Source: Castellaniella sp. S9 (GTDB lineage Bacteria; Pseudomonadota; Gammaproteobacteria; Burkholderiales; Burkholderiaceae_B). Taken from it: DNA of 64,000 nt. Shown here one piece after another: positions 1-7,377 of the stretch (position 1 is its first letter; each line of letters opens with the position of its first letter). The stretch spans positions 45,345-109,344 of the forward strand of contig NZ_JAPFGD010000012.1 in NCBI RefSeq assembly GCF_027257175.1. Direction: 5' to 3'. Under the pieces are notes generated by a model, which was given only the letters and a program-made list of their open reading frames with translations, made no database searches and was not told where the DNA came from. The position numbers and the translations under genes are program-made.

Positions 1-277
1 GAATGATCGCGCCGAGTTCGCCGCCGACGGCCACCAGGGCGGCCCCCGTCGGCTTTGGGTAACCCTTGTCCTGCATGGCCGGCACCATGGTGCCGGCCAG
101 CACGTAGAACGGCACGGCCAGCAGCGCGAAGGAGTCCAGCGCCTCGAAGACGTTTTGCGGAACGGCGATGGTGTCGATCCCCTGCTGGTGCAGCAGCACC
201 AGCGAGGACAGACCCATGACGGCAAAAATGGGCACCGCCGTGACCAGCAGGAAGATCATGGAGGAAAAAGTCAGCAC
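1..277 (-). CDS. TRAP transporter large permease (DctM), partial, with internal deletion
   Basis: This is the N-terminal part of a TRAP-type large membrane permease; it runs off the left edge. A GTG start at 277 has a GGAG ribosome-binding site 8 nt upstream. An in-frame ATG at 259 is the alternative start. The protein begins with the expected helix and the motif DSFALLAVPFYVLAG. It then jumps directly to VPAMQDKGYPKP and GGELGAII. In the intact DctM at 12389-13663 these two blocks are separated by about 50 residues, including the conserved MSGSSSATAAAIGS stretch. The reading frame is open across the join. The gene follows a dctQ (44 nt gap). The deletion should abolish transport unless it is a sequence or assembly error. 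Family call is sure; functionality is doubtful. Confidence 0.75.
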   Translation of the reverse strand, partial: MLTFSSMIFLLVTAVPIFAVMGLSSLVLLHQQGIDTIAVPQNVFEALDSFALLAVPFYVLAGTMVPAMQDKGYPKPTGAALVAVGGELGAII

Positions 278-320
278 TGTTCGGTCTCCGTGTAATAGCC
301 CGGGTTTTGCGTGTCGGCAC

Positions 321-740
321 TCATTGCGCGGCGGTATCCACGTCGTGCCCGAGCAGGCGCACGTTGCGGTGCCCTTCGATGGCCCGCACCACGATATTGA
401 TCACGGCCAGCACCCCGCCCACCGGCATGGACAGGTAGACGAGGCTCATGGGCACGTCCATGACGGTGGACGATTCCATGAAGCCGAATTCCAGCCAGCG
501 CATGCCGACAACGATCAGGAACACGAAAAAGCCGATCGTGACCAGGTACGCGAAGAGCTTGACCTTCCAGCCATTCCTGGGGGACAGGGCGGTGGTCAGG
601 GTGTCCATGGCGATCAGGTCGACGGCCCAGCGCAGGACCACGTTCATCGTGTCCACCGCGGCCATGAGGAGGTTTGCGGGGCGCGCTGCGGGCCTCACCC
701 CGTGTGCGATCGCCGCAGCGGAATTGCTTTCATCGAGCAT
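321..740 (-). CDS. TRAP transporter small permease (DctQ), shortened
   Basis: DctQ-family small integral membrane subunit of a TRAP transporter, 139 residues (the intact one at 11775 has 205). ATG at 740 is preceded by GAGG at 9 nt, so it is preferred over an upstream ATG at 833. The C-terminal half matches the family well: a helix around LVTIGFFVFLIVVGMRWLEFG, then MDVPMSLVYLSMPVGG. The N-terminal half goes from NVVLRWAV straight to DLIAMDTL. It therefore lacks the usual segment with the W-x-E-E/D-x-A-R motif and a second helix, roughly 50 to 60 residues. It is co-directional with the shortened dctM. No DctP subunit is visible. Probably non-functional as read. Confidence 0.7.
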   Translation of the reverse strand: MLDESNSAAAIAHGVRPAARPANLLMAAVDTMNVVLRWAVDLIAMDTLTTALSPRNGWKVKLFAYLVTIGFFVFLIVVGMRWLEFGFMESSTVMDVPMSLVYLSMPVGGVLAVINIVVRAIEGHRNVRLLGHDVDTAAQ

Positions 741-853
741 GAGTGATTGCCTCGGATGGTTGGTGGCGGACGGCAAGGCCCGCCGGAATTCATCGGTCAG
801 ATCGCTGGCGGATTTCGTTGACCGGATATTCAATTTTCAGTATTATGAGTTCA

Positions 854-870
854 TTGGATCCTGTATCCAA
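854..870. promoter_or_regulatory. Inverted repeat, probable GntR-type operator
   Basis: TTGGAT-N5-ATCCAA, a perfect 6-bp inverted repeat with a 5-bp spacer. It lies in the 225-bp divergent region between dctQ (minus, start 740) and the DapA-family gene (plus, start 966). The shape resembles operators of GntR/FCD regulators. No regulator gene for it is adjacent within the window. The rest of 741-965 is AT-richer and shows no gene. Confidence 0.5.
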
Positions 871-965
871 TAATTTTCAGACTAGGGGTTTACCCGTTCT
901 GCATCAACCGTTTCCGGCTGGAAATGGCTCCTTTTTTTTCACTATCCCAATCTAGCGAGACAGCA

Positions 966-1835
966 ATGAGTCAACTGAAAGGCATTTGTGCAGCGGCTTG
1001 CACCCCCATGAGCGACGACGGCTCGAAGGTCGACTACGACCGCTTCAAGACCCACCTGGACACCCTGGTCGACGCCGGCGTCCACATCATCGCCGTGTGC
1101 GGCGGCACCGGCGAATTCCCCTTCCTGTCCACCGAGGAAAAGCGCCAGATCGCCGAGACGGCGGCGCGCCACATCAACGGCCGCACCAAGCTCATCGTCC
1201 AGACCTCGGCCATCCGCACCGAAGACGCCATCGAGGCCTCGCGCCACGCCGAAGGCCTGGGCGCCGACGCCCTGCTGGTGCTGCCGCCCTATTTCGAAGG
1301 CCCCACCCCCGACGGTGTCTACAGCCACTACGAAAAGGTGGCCCAGGCCGTCAAGACGCCGATCATGGCCTACAACATCCCCGTGCATTCGGGCTTCGAC
1401 ATCACGCCGGATTTCTTCAAGCGGCTGCAGCAGATCGACAACGTCCAGTACCTGAAGGACACCAGCGGCAGCTTCGTGCGCCTGCAGGAACTCGTGGCCG
1501 CCGGACTGCCGGTGTTCAACGGCGCCGATCCCTTCGCCTTCCACGCCCTGGTGGCCGGTGCGCAGGGCTGCTTCTGGGGCGCCGTCAACGCGATGCCGCG
1601 CCAGGCCGTGGAACTGTATGACCTGGTCCAGGCCGGTCAGGCCAGCAAGGCCGCCGAGCTGTGGAAGCGCATGCTGCCGGCCAACCTGTTCTTCTGGAAC
1701 CACCCCTACAATCCCGCTGTGAAGGCCGCGACGAACATCCTCGTCAACAAGGTGGGCGCCTGCCGCCAGCCGGTCCAGCCGCTGTCGGCCGACGAACTGC
1801 GCGATCTGGAAGTCGCCCTGCAACCCCTGCGCTGA
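966..1835 (+). CDS. DapA-family (DHDPS/NAL) lyase or dehydratase-deaminase
   Basis: A 289-residue class I aldolase-fold protein of the dihydrodipicolinate synthase / N-acetylneuraminate lyase family, presumably cytoplasmic. The substrate-carboxylate loop GGTGEF is at residues 46-51. The active-site Tyr is Tyr136 in YNIP and the Schiff-base Lys is Lys164 in YLKDTSG. ATG at 966 is chosen because family homology begins there; the upstream in-frame ATG at 924 would add residues without family similarity. The ribosome-binding site is weak. The gene sits 27 nt before an aldehyde dehydrogenase. That pairing occurs for 5-dehydro-4-deoxyglucarate dehydratase and for pyrroline-4-hydroxy-2-carboxylate deaminase; both make a 2-oxoglutarate semialdehyde that an ALDH oxidises. 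With the hydroxyproline operon nearby, the deaminase role is possible (inference). Exact substrate unknown. Confidence 0.85.
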   Translation: MSQLKGICAAACTPMSDDGSKVDYDRFKTHLDTLVDAGVHIIAVCGGTGEFPFLSTEEKRQIAETAARHINGRTKLIVQTSAIRTEDAIEASRHAEGLGADALLVLPPYFEGPTPDGVYSHYEKVAQAVKTPIMAYNIPVHSGFDITPDFFKRLQQIDNVQYLKDTSGSFVRLQELVAAGLPVFNGADPFAFHALVAGAQGCFWGAVNAMPRQAVELYDLVQAGQASKAAELWKRMLPANLFFWNHPYNPAVKAATNILVNKVGACRQPVQPLSADELRDLEVALQPLR

Positions 1836-1862
1836 CCCAGCGCGCATCTCACAGGAGGTCCC

Positions 1863-3344
1863 ATGTCCGCCATTGAACGCGTCTACGACCAGGCCCGGGC
1901 CGGCAAGCTGTTCGCCGGTCCCATCATCCCTGGATTCCAGGCCGCCGCCGCCCGCATGCCGGTCGTCAGCCCCATCGACAACACCGAGATCGGCTCCATG
2001 GTCGCGGGAACGGCCGCCGACGTCGACGCGGCGGTCGCCGCCGCGCGCGCCAGCTTCGAGTCGGGCGAATGGTCGGGCATGGCACCCGCCGAGCGCAAGC
2101 GCATCCTGCTCGACTGGGTGGCGCTGATCCAGGAACACACTGAGGAGATCGCCGCGCTGGACTGCGTGGATGCCGGCAAGCCGATCACCGAGTGCCTGAA
2201 CACCGACATGCCGGCAACGCTGGAAACCTTCGCCTGGTACGCCGAGGCGATCGACAAGTGCTTTGGCCGGATCTCGCCCACCGGCAACGACACGCTGGGT
2301 CTGATCATCAAGGAACCCATCGGCGTGGTCGGCGCCGTGCTGCCGTGGAACTTCCCCGCGCTGATGTTCGCCTGGAAGGTCGCCCCCGCGCTGGCCGCCG
2401 GCAACTCGGTCGTCGTCAAGCCCGCGGAGCTGACCTCGCTCAGCGCCTACCGCCTGACGCAGCTCGCCCACCAAGCCGGCGTGCCGGAAGGCGCGCTGAC
2501 GCTGGTTACCGGCACGGGCGAGGATACCGGTGAGCCCCTGGGCCGCCACATGGATGTGGACATGGTGTCCTTCACCGGGTCCACCGAGGTCGGCCGCTAT
2601 TTCCTCAAGTACTCCGCCGAGAGCAACCTGAAGGAAATCGTGCTGGAATGCGGCGGCAAGAGCCCGCAAGTGGTGTTCGAGGATGCGGACCTGGACGCCG
2701 CCGTCGACCAGATGCTGGCCGCCGCCTACTGGAACATGGGCGAGAACTGCAGCTGCGGCGGACGCCTGATCGTGCAGGCCAGCATCAAGGACGCCGTCCT
2801 CGAGCGCCTGAAGCGCGGGCTGGCGAAATGGAAGGTCGGCCTGCCCACGGACCCGGCCACCCAGATCGGCCCCATGGTCGAAGAAGCACATTTCGACAAG
2901 GTGCGCCAATTCCTCGAGGACGCCCCCGCCGCGGGTGCAAACCTCGCGCACGGCGGCCGCATCCATGCCGAACTGGGCAGCGGATGGTACGTCGAGCCGA
3001 CGATCTTCGAGAACGTCACGCCGGGCATGCGCCTGTTCCAGGAGGAGGTCTTCGGCCCCATCCTCGCCATCACCACCTTCGAGACCGAGGACGAGGCCGT
3101 GGCGCTGGCCAACGACACCCAGTACGGCCTGGCCGCATCGCTCTACACGCTGGACGTGCGCCGCGCACAACGCGTGTCGCGACGCATCCGCGCGGGCACG
3201 GTGTCGGTCAACGGCTTCTCCGAGGGCGACATCACCGCACCCTTCGGCGGCTACAAGCTCTCGGGCTTCGGCGGCCGCGACAAGGGCCTGGAAGCGTTCG
3301 ACCAGTACACCCAGACCAAGGTGATCTGGTACATGAACGCCTGA
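1863..3344 (+). CDS. NAD(P)-dependent aldehyde dehydrogenase
   Basis: Full-length ALDH superfamily enzyme of 493 residues that oxidises an aldehyde to a carboxylate. Visible motifs are VLPWNFP with Asn163, VVVKPAE with Lys186, the FTGSTEVG cofactor loop, the general base Glu262 in LECGGKSP, and the nucleophile Cys296 in MGENCSCGG. AGGAGG lies close upstream of the ATG at 1863. Sequence style is closest to gamma-glutamyl-aminobutyraldehyde / betaine aldehyde dehydrogenases. The upstream DapA-family partner instead suggests 2-oxoglutarate semialdehyde or a similar sugar-acid semialdehyde (inference). The next gene overlaps or abuts, so the three genes probably form one transcript. Confidence 0.9.
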   Translation: MSAIERVYDQARAGKLFAGPIIPGFQAAAARMPVVSPIDNTEIGSMVAGTAADVDAAVAAARASFESGEWSGMAPAERKRILLDWVALIQEHTEEIAALDCVDAGKPITECLNTDMPATLETFAWYAEAIDKCFGRISPTGNDTLGLIIKEPIGVVGAVLPWNFPALMFAWKVAPALAAGNSVVVKPAELTSLSAYRLTQLAHQAGVPEGALTLVTGTGEDTGEPLGRHMDVDMVSFTGSTEVGRYFLKYSAESNLKEIVLECGGKSPQVVFEDADLDAAVDQMLAAAYWNMGENCSCGGRLIVQASIKDAVLERLKRGLAKWKVGLPTDPATQIGPMVEEAHFDKVRQFLEDAPAAGANLAHGGRIHAELGSGWYVEPTIFENVTPGMRLFQEEVFGPILAITTFETEDEAVALANDTQYGLAASLYTLDVRRAQRVSRRIRAGTVSVNGFSEGDITAPFGGYKLSGFGGRDKGLEAFDQYTQTKVIWYMNA

Positions 3345-3367
3345 TGGACGGTACGGGGGAGCGCGGC

Positions 3368-4696
3368 ATGGACATCCAAGGCCTGAGTCACGAAGAACTG
3401 GACGCCCTGCGGCGCAAGCAAGCGCTGCTGTGGCTGCCTGCGGGGCACGACCCCGCCGACGACGGCCGCGACCTGCCGCTCGATCCCGCCGAGGCGCATG
3501 CGCGCTTCGACCGTTGCGCCGGCTTGCTGGCCCGGGTGTTCCCCGAGCTGCGCGACGCCGGCGGCCGGCTGTCCTCGCCGCTGACGCCGATCCCCGGCCT
3601 GCAGCGGCGGCTGTCGCCGGCCGGCGAACCCGGCGCGCTGGCCGACGGCACCTGGTTCCTCAAGCGCGACGACGCCCTGCCGGTTGCCGGCTCGGTCAAG
3701 GCGCGCGGCGGTTTTCACGAGGCCCTGGCCCTGGCCGAGCGCCTCGCCCTGGAGGCCGGCCTGCTGAATGCGCGGGACGACCGGGTATTGCTGGCGCAGC
3801 CCGAGGCGCGCGCCTGGCTGGGCCGGCACAGCGTCTCGGTCGGCAGCACCGGCAACCTGGGCCTGGCCATCGGCCTGATCGGCATCGGCCTGGGATTCCA
3901 GGCTGTCGTTCACATGTCGGCGGACGCCAAGGCCTGGAAGAAAGACCGGCTGCGCGGCCGCGGCATCACGGTGGTCGAGCACGCCGGAGACTACGCGGCC
4001 GCCGTCGCCGCGGGCCGCGACGCCGCCCTGGCGGATCCGCTGGCCCATTTCGTCGATGACGAGCGCTCCGAGGATTTGTTCCTGGGATACACCACCGCGG
4101 CGCGCGAGCTCGTGGACCAGTTGCAGGCCGCGGGCCGGCCCGTGGATGCGGGTCATCCGCTCTTTGTCTACCTGCCCTGCGGGGTGGGCGGCGCGCCGGG
4201 CGGCATCGCCTACGGCCTCAAGCGCCTGCTGGGCCCGCACGTTCATTGTTTTTTCGCCGAACCCACGGCCTCGCCCTGCATGCTGGTGCAGCTGGCCGCC
4301 GGCACCCACACCCCGGTGTCCGTGCATGCCGTGGGCCTGGACAACCGCACCGAGGCCGACGGCCTCGCGGTGGGCGAGGCTTCGCCCCTGGTCGCGCCCC
4401 TCATGGCCCGCCTGCTGGCCGGCGTGTTCACGGTCGAGGACGACACGCTGTTCCGGGACGCCTACGCCCTGGAACAGGCCGACGACATCGCCATCGAGCC
4501 CTCGGCCGCGGCAGGCCTGCGCGGGCCGCGCTGGCTGCTGGGCTCGGCGCGTGGGCGCCGCTATCTGCAACGCCACAACCTGACGCCGCTGGCCGAGCAG
4601 GCCACCCACGTGATCTGGAGCACCGGCGGCTCGCTGGTGCCCGAGGACATCCGCGCACAGTTCCGGGCACGCGGTCAGGCGCTGGCCGCGGCCTGA
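3368..4696 (+). CDS. dsdA: D-serine dehydratase (D-serine ammonia-lyase)
   Basis: PLP-dependent enzyme of 442 residues, the usual length of DsdA; it converts D-serine to pyruvate and ammonia. The PLP lysine is Lys111 in GSVKARGG. The phosphate-binding loop is VGSTGNLGL around residue 160, and CGVGGAPGG lies in the second half. ATG at 3368 follows a GGGGGA Shine-Dalgarno. An alternative ATG at 3344 overlaps the ALDH stop and adds 8 residues. The gene is transcriptionally linked to the DapA-family/ALDH pair. Pyruvate production from a D-amino acid would suit a module handling D-amino acids or amino-acid-derived compounds. Confidence 0.9.
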   Translation: MDIQGLSHEELDALRRKQALLWLPAGHDPADDGRDLPLDPAEAHARFDRCAGLLARVFPELRDAGGRLSSPLTPIPGLQRRLSPAGEPGALADGTWFLKRDDALPVAGSVKARGGFHEALALAERLALEAGLLNARDDRVLLAQPEARAWLGRHSVSVGSTGNLGLAIGLIGIGLGFQAVVHMSADAKAWKKDRLRGRGITVVEHAGDYAAAVAAGRDAALADPLAHFVDDERSEDLFLGYTTAARELVDQLQAAGRPVDAGHPLFVYLPCGVGGAPGGIAYGLKRLLGPHVHCFFAEPTASPCMLVQLAAGTHTPVSVHAVGLDNRTEADGLAVGEASPLVAPLMARLLAGVFTVEDDTLFRDAYALEQADDIAIEPSAAAGLRGPRWLLGSARGRRYLQRHNLTPLAEQATHVIWSTGGSLVPEDIRAQFRARGQALAAA

Positions 4697-4741
4697 CAGA
4701 CGGTCACAGCCTCCGCGTTGACCGGGGGCCGCGTGCGCCGT

Positions 4742-5557
4742 ATGCTGGAACGCATGGGTTCCGCCACACTGACGACATCGCTGTCCACCGCAGATCTCGC
4801 GGATCTGCGGCTGGCCCGGCATTTGCTGGAGCACCCCGGCCTGGCGGCGCGCATGACCAATCTGCTGGGCGCGCCCATCGAGCGCGGCCTGCGCGCCCTG
4901 CCCAAGGACTGGAATGCCCGCATCGACAGCATCGCCCGCGCCGCCCTGACGCGCGCGGCCGATGCCGCGCTGTTCACGATGCAGGACCGGCCCGGCGAGA
5001 CCTCATCGCGGCTGTGGCATAAATTCGGGGCCGCCGCCAGCGGCGGCGTAGGGGGATTCTTTGGCCTGGCGGCGCTGGCGGTGGAATTACCGGTCTCGAC
5101 CACCGTGATGCTGCGATCCATCGCCGACATCGCCCGCGCCGAGGGCGAATCCATCAGCCACGCCGGCACCCGCGTGGCCTGCCTCGAGGTCTTTGCGCTG
5201 GGCGGCCGCTCGGGGTCCGACGACGGCGCCGAAAGCGGCTATTTCGCCGTGCGTGCGGCGCTGGCCAAATCCGTCACCGACGCCACCCAGTTCCTTGCCG
5301 CGCACCACGTCGCCGCCGAGGGCGCGCCCGTCATGGTCCAGCTCATCACGCGCATCGCCAAGCGCTTCGGCGCGGACGTGACCAGCAAGGCGGCCGCGCA
5401 GGCCGTGCCCGCCATCGGCGCCATCGGCGGTGCCGCCATCAACCTGGCCTTCATCGATCATTTCCAGGACATGGCGCACGGGCACTTCATCATCCGGCGG
5501 CTCGAGCGCACCTATGACCCCGAAACCGTCCGGCGCGCCTACGACGACCGGCCCTAG
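4742..5557 (+). CDS. EcsC family protein
   Basis: A protein of about 271 residues resembling the EcsC family, whose biochemical role is not established. Visible features are a glycine/alanine-rich hydrophobic segment (AASGGVGGFFGLAALAVELP) followed by TTVMLRSIADIAR and a second small-residue hydrophobic stretch, AVPAIGAIGGAAINLAFIDHF, near the C terminus. These may associate with membranes. ATG at 4742 is my choice; TTG 4718, GTG 4733 and ATG 4754 are in-frame alternatives and no ribosome-binding site decides. It lies 45 nt after dsdA on the same strand and is convergent with the cupin gene (30 nt gap). Confidence 0.75.
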   Translation: MLERMGSATLTTSLSTADLADLRLARHLLEHPGLAARMTNLLGAPIERGLRALPKDWNARIDSIARAALTRAADAALFTMQDRPGETSSRLWHKFGAAASGGVGGFFGLAALAVELPVSTTVMLRSIADIARAEGESISHAGTRVACLEVFALGGRSGSDDGAESGYFAVRAALAKSVTDATQFLAAHHVAAEGAPVMVQLITRIAKRFGADVTSKAAAQAVPAIGAIGGAAINLAFIDHFQDMAHGHFIIRRLERTYDPETVRRAYDDRP

Positions 5558-5587
5558 CATCCCGTCCGGCCGATCCGTGCCTGCACG

Positions 5588-6091
5588 CTAATCCACGCCC
5601 TTCAGCAGGCGCAGGATCCAGTCCCCGTGCCGGCCGAGCGCCGGCTGGATGTCGTCCAGGCGCGCCAGCTGGAAACCGCCGAAATCGAACCCCGGCGCGA
5701 CCGCGCAGCCCACCAGGGCGTGGTCCGCGGAGGGCGCCAGTTCGGCGGCGAACCAGCGGCCGGCCGGCACAGTGGCCTGGTACACGGCGCCGGGATGCGC
5801 CAGCGGATCGCCCAGGCGATGGGTGGCCAGCCCGCCGTCGGCTGCCAGGACATGCAGGTCCAGCGGACCGCCCGCATGGAAATACCAGGTCTCGTCCGCG
5901 TCGATCCGATGCCAGGCCGAGCAGGCGCCATCGGCCAGCAGGTAATAGATCGAGGTCGCGGCCGCGCGCGGACCGCCCCCGAACGGCACCTGCAGATCCG
6001 AGCGGAAAGTCTCGCGGTAGTAGCCGCCCTCGGGATGGGGCCGCAGCCCCAGGCCCTCGATCAGGCCGCGCCAGGCGCCCGGGGTGCTCAT
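5588..6091 (-). CDS. DUF985 / cupin_5 family protein
   Basis: A 167-residue protein with the cupin_5 (DUF985) signature: HPEGGYYRETF near residue 19, TSIYYLL, WHRIDADETWYFHAGGPL, and a late VAPGFDFGGF. This fold resembles sugar-nucleotide epimerase-type cupins, but the family has no firmly assigned reaction. The start overlaps the stop of the membrane protein gene at 6088 by 4 nt, so the two are probably translated together. The cytoplasmic location is inferred from the absence of a signal peptide. Confidence 0.85.
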   Translation of the reverse strand: MSTPGAWRGLIEGLGLRPHPEGGYYRETFRSDLQVPFGGGPRAAATSIYYLLADGACSAWHRIDADETWYFHAGGPLDLHVLAADGGLATHRLGDPLAHPGAVYQATVPAGRWFAAELAPSADHALVGCAVAPGFDFGGFQLARLDDIQPALGRHGDWILRLLKGVD

Positions 6092-6534
6092 GGTGCCCCC
6101 TTGGGCGGCGCGCCGTCCACCTCGCGGCCTGCACGCCGCTCGGATTCGTCAGGCACAGGCCAGCCCGCAGGGGCTGCCCTGTGTCCGTCCTCATCCCCGC
6201 CGTCGAGGTGGAATTTATGGAGCAGGCGGTGCGCCACCGGCGCCAGGACCACGCCCAGGGTGGCCATGAACACCAGGCCGACGAAAATGCCGAAGACCGA
6301 AAAGAAGATCTTGCCGCCCACCGTCGCCGGCAGGATGAACGGCCCGATGCCCGCCACGATGAGGGCGGCATTCAGGACGGCGTCATGCCAGGTGATGTCC
6401 TCGAACCACATGTTGCCCAGCACCCCCAGGCACAAGGTGCCGAGGATCAGCGCCAGGGCATAGACGACGTGGGACAACACCCGGCGCACGAAATCCCGCA
6501 GGGGCAGCAAATCATGATGTTTGGATTCGTACAT
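6088..6534 (-). CDS. Small inner-membrane protein of unknown function
   Basis: A 148-residue protein with three predicted membrane segments: ALALILGTLCLGVLGNMWF (about residues 26-44), AALIVAGIGPFILPA (56-70) and IFFSVFGIFVGLVFMATLGV (76-95). It has a charged, Pro-rich cytoplasmic-type tail. The stretch PATVGGKIFFSVFGIFVGLVF recalls the pore-exit helix of two-helix potassium channels, but no clear selectivity filter (TVGYG) is present, so I do not call it a channel. It overlaps the cupin gene by 4 nt and lies 91 nt downstream of the maoC-like gene. Confidence 0.65.
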   Translation of the reverse strand: MYESKHHDLLPLRDFVRRVLSHVVYALALILGTLCLGVLGNMWFEDITWHDAVLNAALIVAGIGPFILPATVGGKIFFSVFGIFVGLVFMATLGVVLAPVAHRLLHKFHLDGGDEDGHRAAPAGWPVPDESERRAGREVDGAPPKGAP

Positions 6535-6625
6535 CGCCTTTCACCCACAGCCGTGTGCATGATGGCGACACCATACCAGAAGCGCCGGGCCGCGGGGCGC
6601 CGTCGCGGCGCCCCCACGCCTGGCA

Positions 6626-7078
6626 TCAGTCCTTCGGCACCCATTTCAGGATGTGCGTGGCGATGGCGATCTGCTCGCCGCGCTGGTTGACCGCCGTGAC
6701 CGACGCGGTGCTGCGCCGGCGCTCGGGATCGATCCCCACGACCTCGTAGTTCACGGTCACGGTGTCGCCGATCAGCGCCGCCTTCAGAAAGCGCACGCGA
6801 TCGTAGCCCAGCGAAACCGGCACTTCGGAATCGCTGGGCTGCTGGATGCCGGCCACGATCAGGCTGGAGGTCGTCGACATGAATCCCATGATCAGCACGC
6901 CGTGCGCGATGCGTTCGCCGTAATACGAGTCGCGCATGTACTGCTGGTTGGTATGGACGGGCGCCAGGTCGCCGGTGATCCCCGCGAACATGTAGACGTC
7001 GCTTTCGCCGATCGTCTTCGAAAACGTGACCTTGTCGCCGACCTTGAGATAAAAATCCTGCCCTGCTGCTTGCTGCAT
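6626..7078 (-). CDS. MaoC-like hot-dog enoyl-CoA hydratase
   Basis: A 150-residue single-domain MaoC/(R)-specific hydratase. Visible are SDVYMFAGITGDLAPVHTN, carrying the family Asp and His of the hydratase motif, and RIAHGVLIMGF. Such enzymes add water across the double bond of enoyl-CoA thioesters. ATG at 7078 has a near-perfect AAGGAGG at 6 nt; a longer in-frame ATG at 7153 lacks homology. The promoter region is shared divergently with the DapA-family gene at 7378 and contains two LacI-type operators. I therefore place this gene in the same regulon as the CoA-transferase and TRAP genes. Confidence 0.88.
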   Translation of the reverse strand: MQQAAGQDFYLKVGDKVTFSKTIGESDVYMFAGITGDLAPVHTNQQYMRDSYYGERIAHGVLIMGFMSTTSSLIVAGIQQPSDSEVPVSLGYDRVRFLKAALIGDTVTVNYEVVGIDPERRRSTASVTAVNQRGEQIAIATHILKWVPKD

Positions 7079-7183
7079 TGCTGCCTCCTTGTTGTGCCTG
7101 GTCCGCCAGGCGTGCCGCCCACCGTCCGCCCCGGGCGCACGGCGCCCGGCCACGAGGGGCCTGTTCCTGGATTCTATACAAAA

Positions 7184-7199
7184 ATGAAAACGATATCAT
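7184..7199. promoter_or_regulatory. LacI-type operator (site 1)
   Basis: ATGAAAACGATATCAT is a near-palindrome around a central CG, as in LacI-family operators. It lies 106 bp upstream of the maoC start (minus strand). It shares the half-site ATGAAA-CGAT with sites at 7333 and 10460. A TTGGATACAA element resembling a GntR half-site follows at 7216-7225. Confidence 0.65.
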
Positions 7200-7332
7200 C
7201 CAAAACATACAAGCACTTGGATACAAACCTGTCGGCGTAATCTGCAACTCCATGGCCATAATAAGGTTTTACCTATGAGGAAAGCCCGGTATCCCATCGG
7301 CCCGGATGGCTTCTGTATATTGACCAGATTTC

Positions 7333-7348
7333 ATGAAATCGATATCAT
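7333..7348. promoter_or_regulatory. LacI-type operator (site 2)
   Basis: ATGAAATCGATATCAT matches its own reverse complement except at one symmetric pair. It lies 30 bp before the ATG of the DapA-family gene, a position that would block transcription or translation start. It is probably bound by the LacI regulator encoded at 9149-10237 (inference from the recurrence of the motif at that regulator's own promoter). Confidence 0.7.
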
Positions 7349-7377
7349 CGAACTTTGATACTTCCGAGGAGCACAAG

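Noticed and set aside
942..3170. A 742-codon open frame on the minus strand
   Set aside because: It lies entirely opposite the DapA-family and ALDH genes and is rich in His, Gly and Arg with no family motif; a GC-driven shadow frame.
2648..3367. Long N-terminal extension of the dsdA frame through the ALDH gene
   Set aside because: Sequence before 3368 is the Arg/Gly-rich out-of-frame reading of ALDH; a ribosome-binding site and DsdA homology start at 3368.
3251..4834. A 527-codon minus-strand frame opposite dsdA
   Set aside because: No conserved motif, Gln/Gly/Arg-rich composition; the plus-strand DsdA motifs are decisive.
6088..6534. Potassium channel
   Set aside because: One helix resembles a channel inner helix, but no selectivity-filter signature or pore loop is present.
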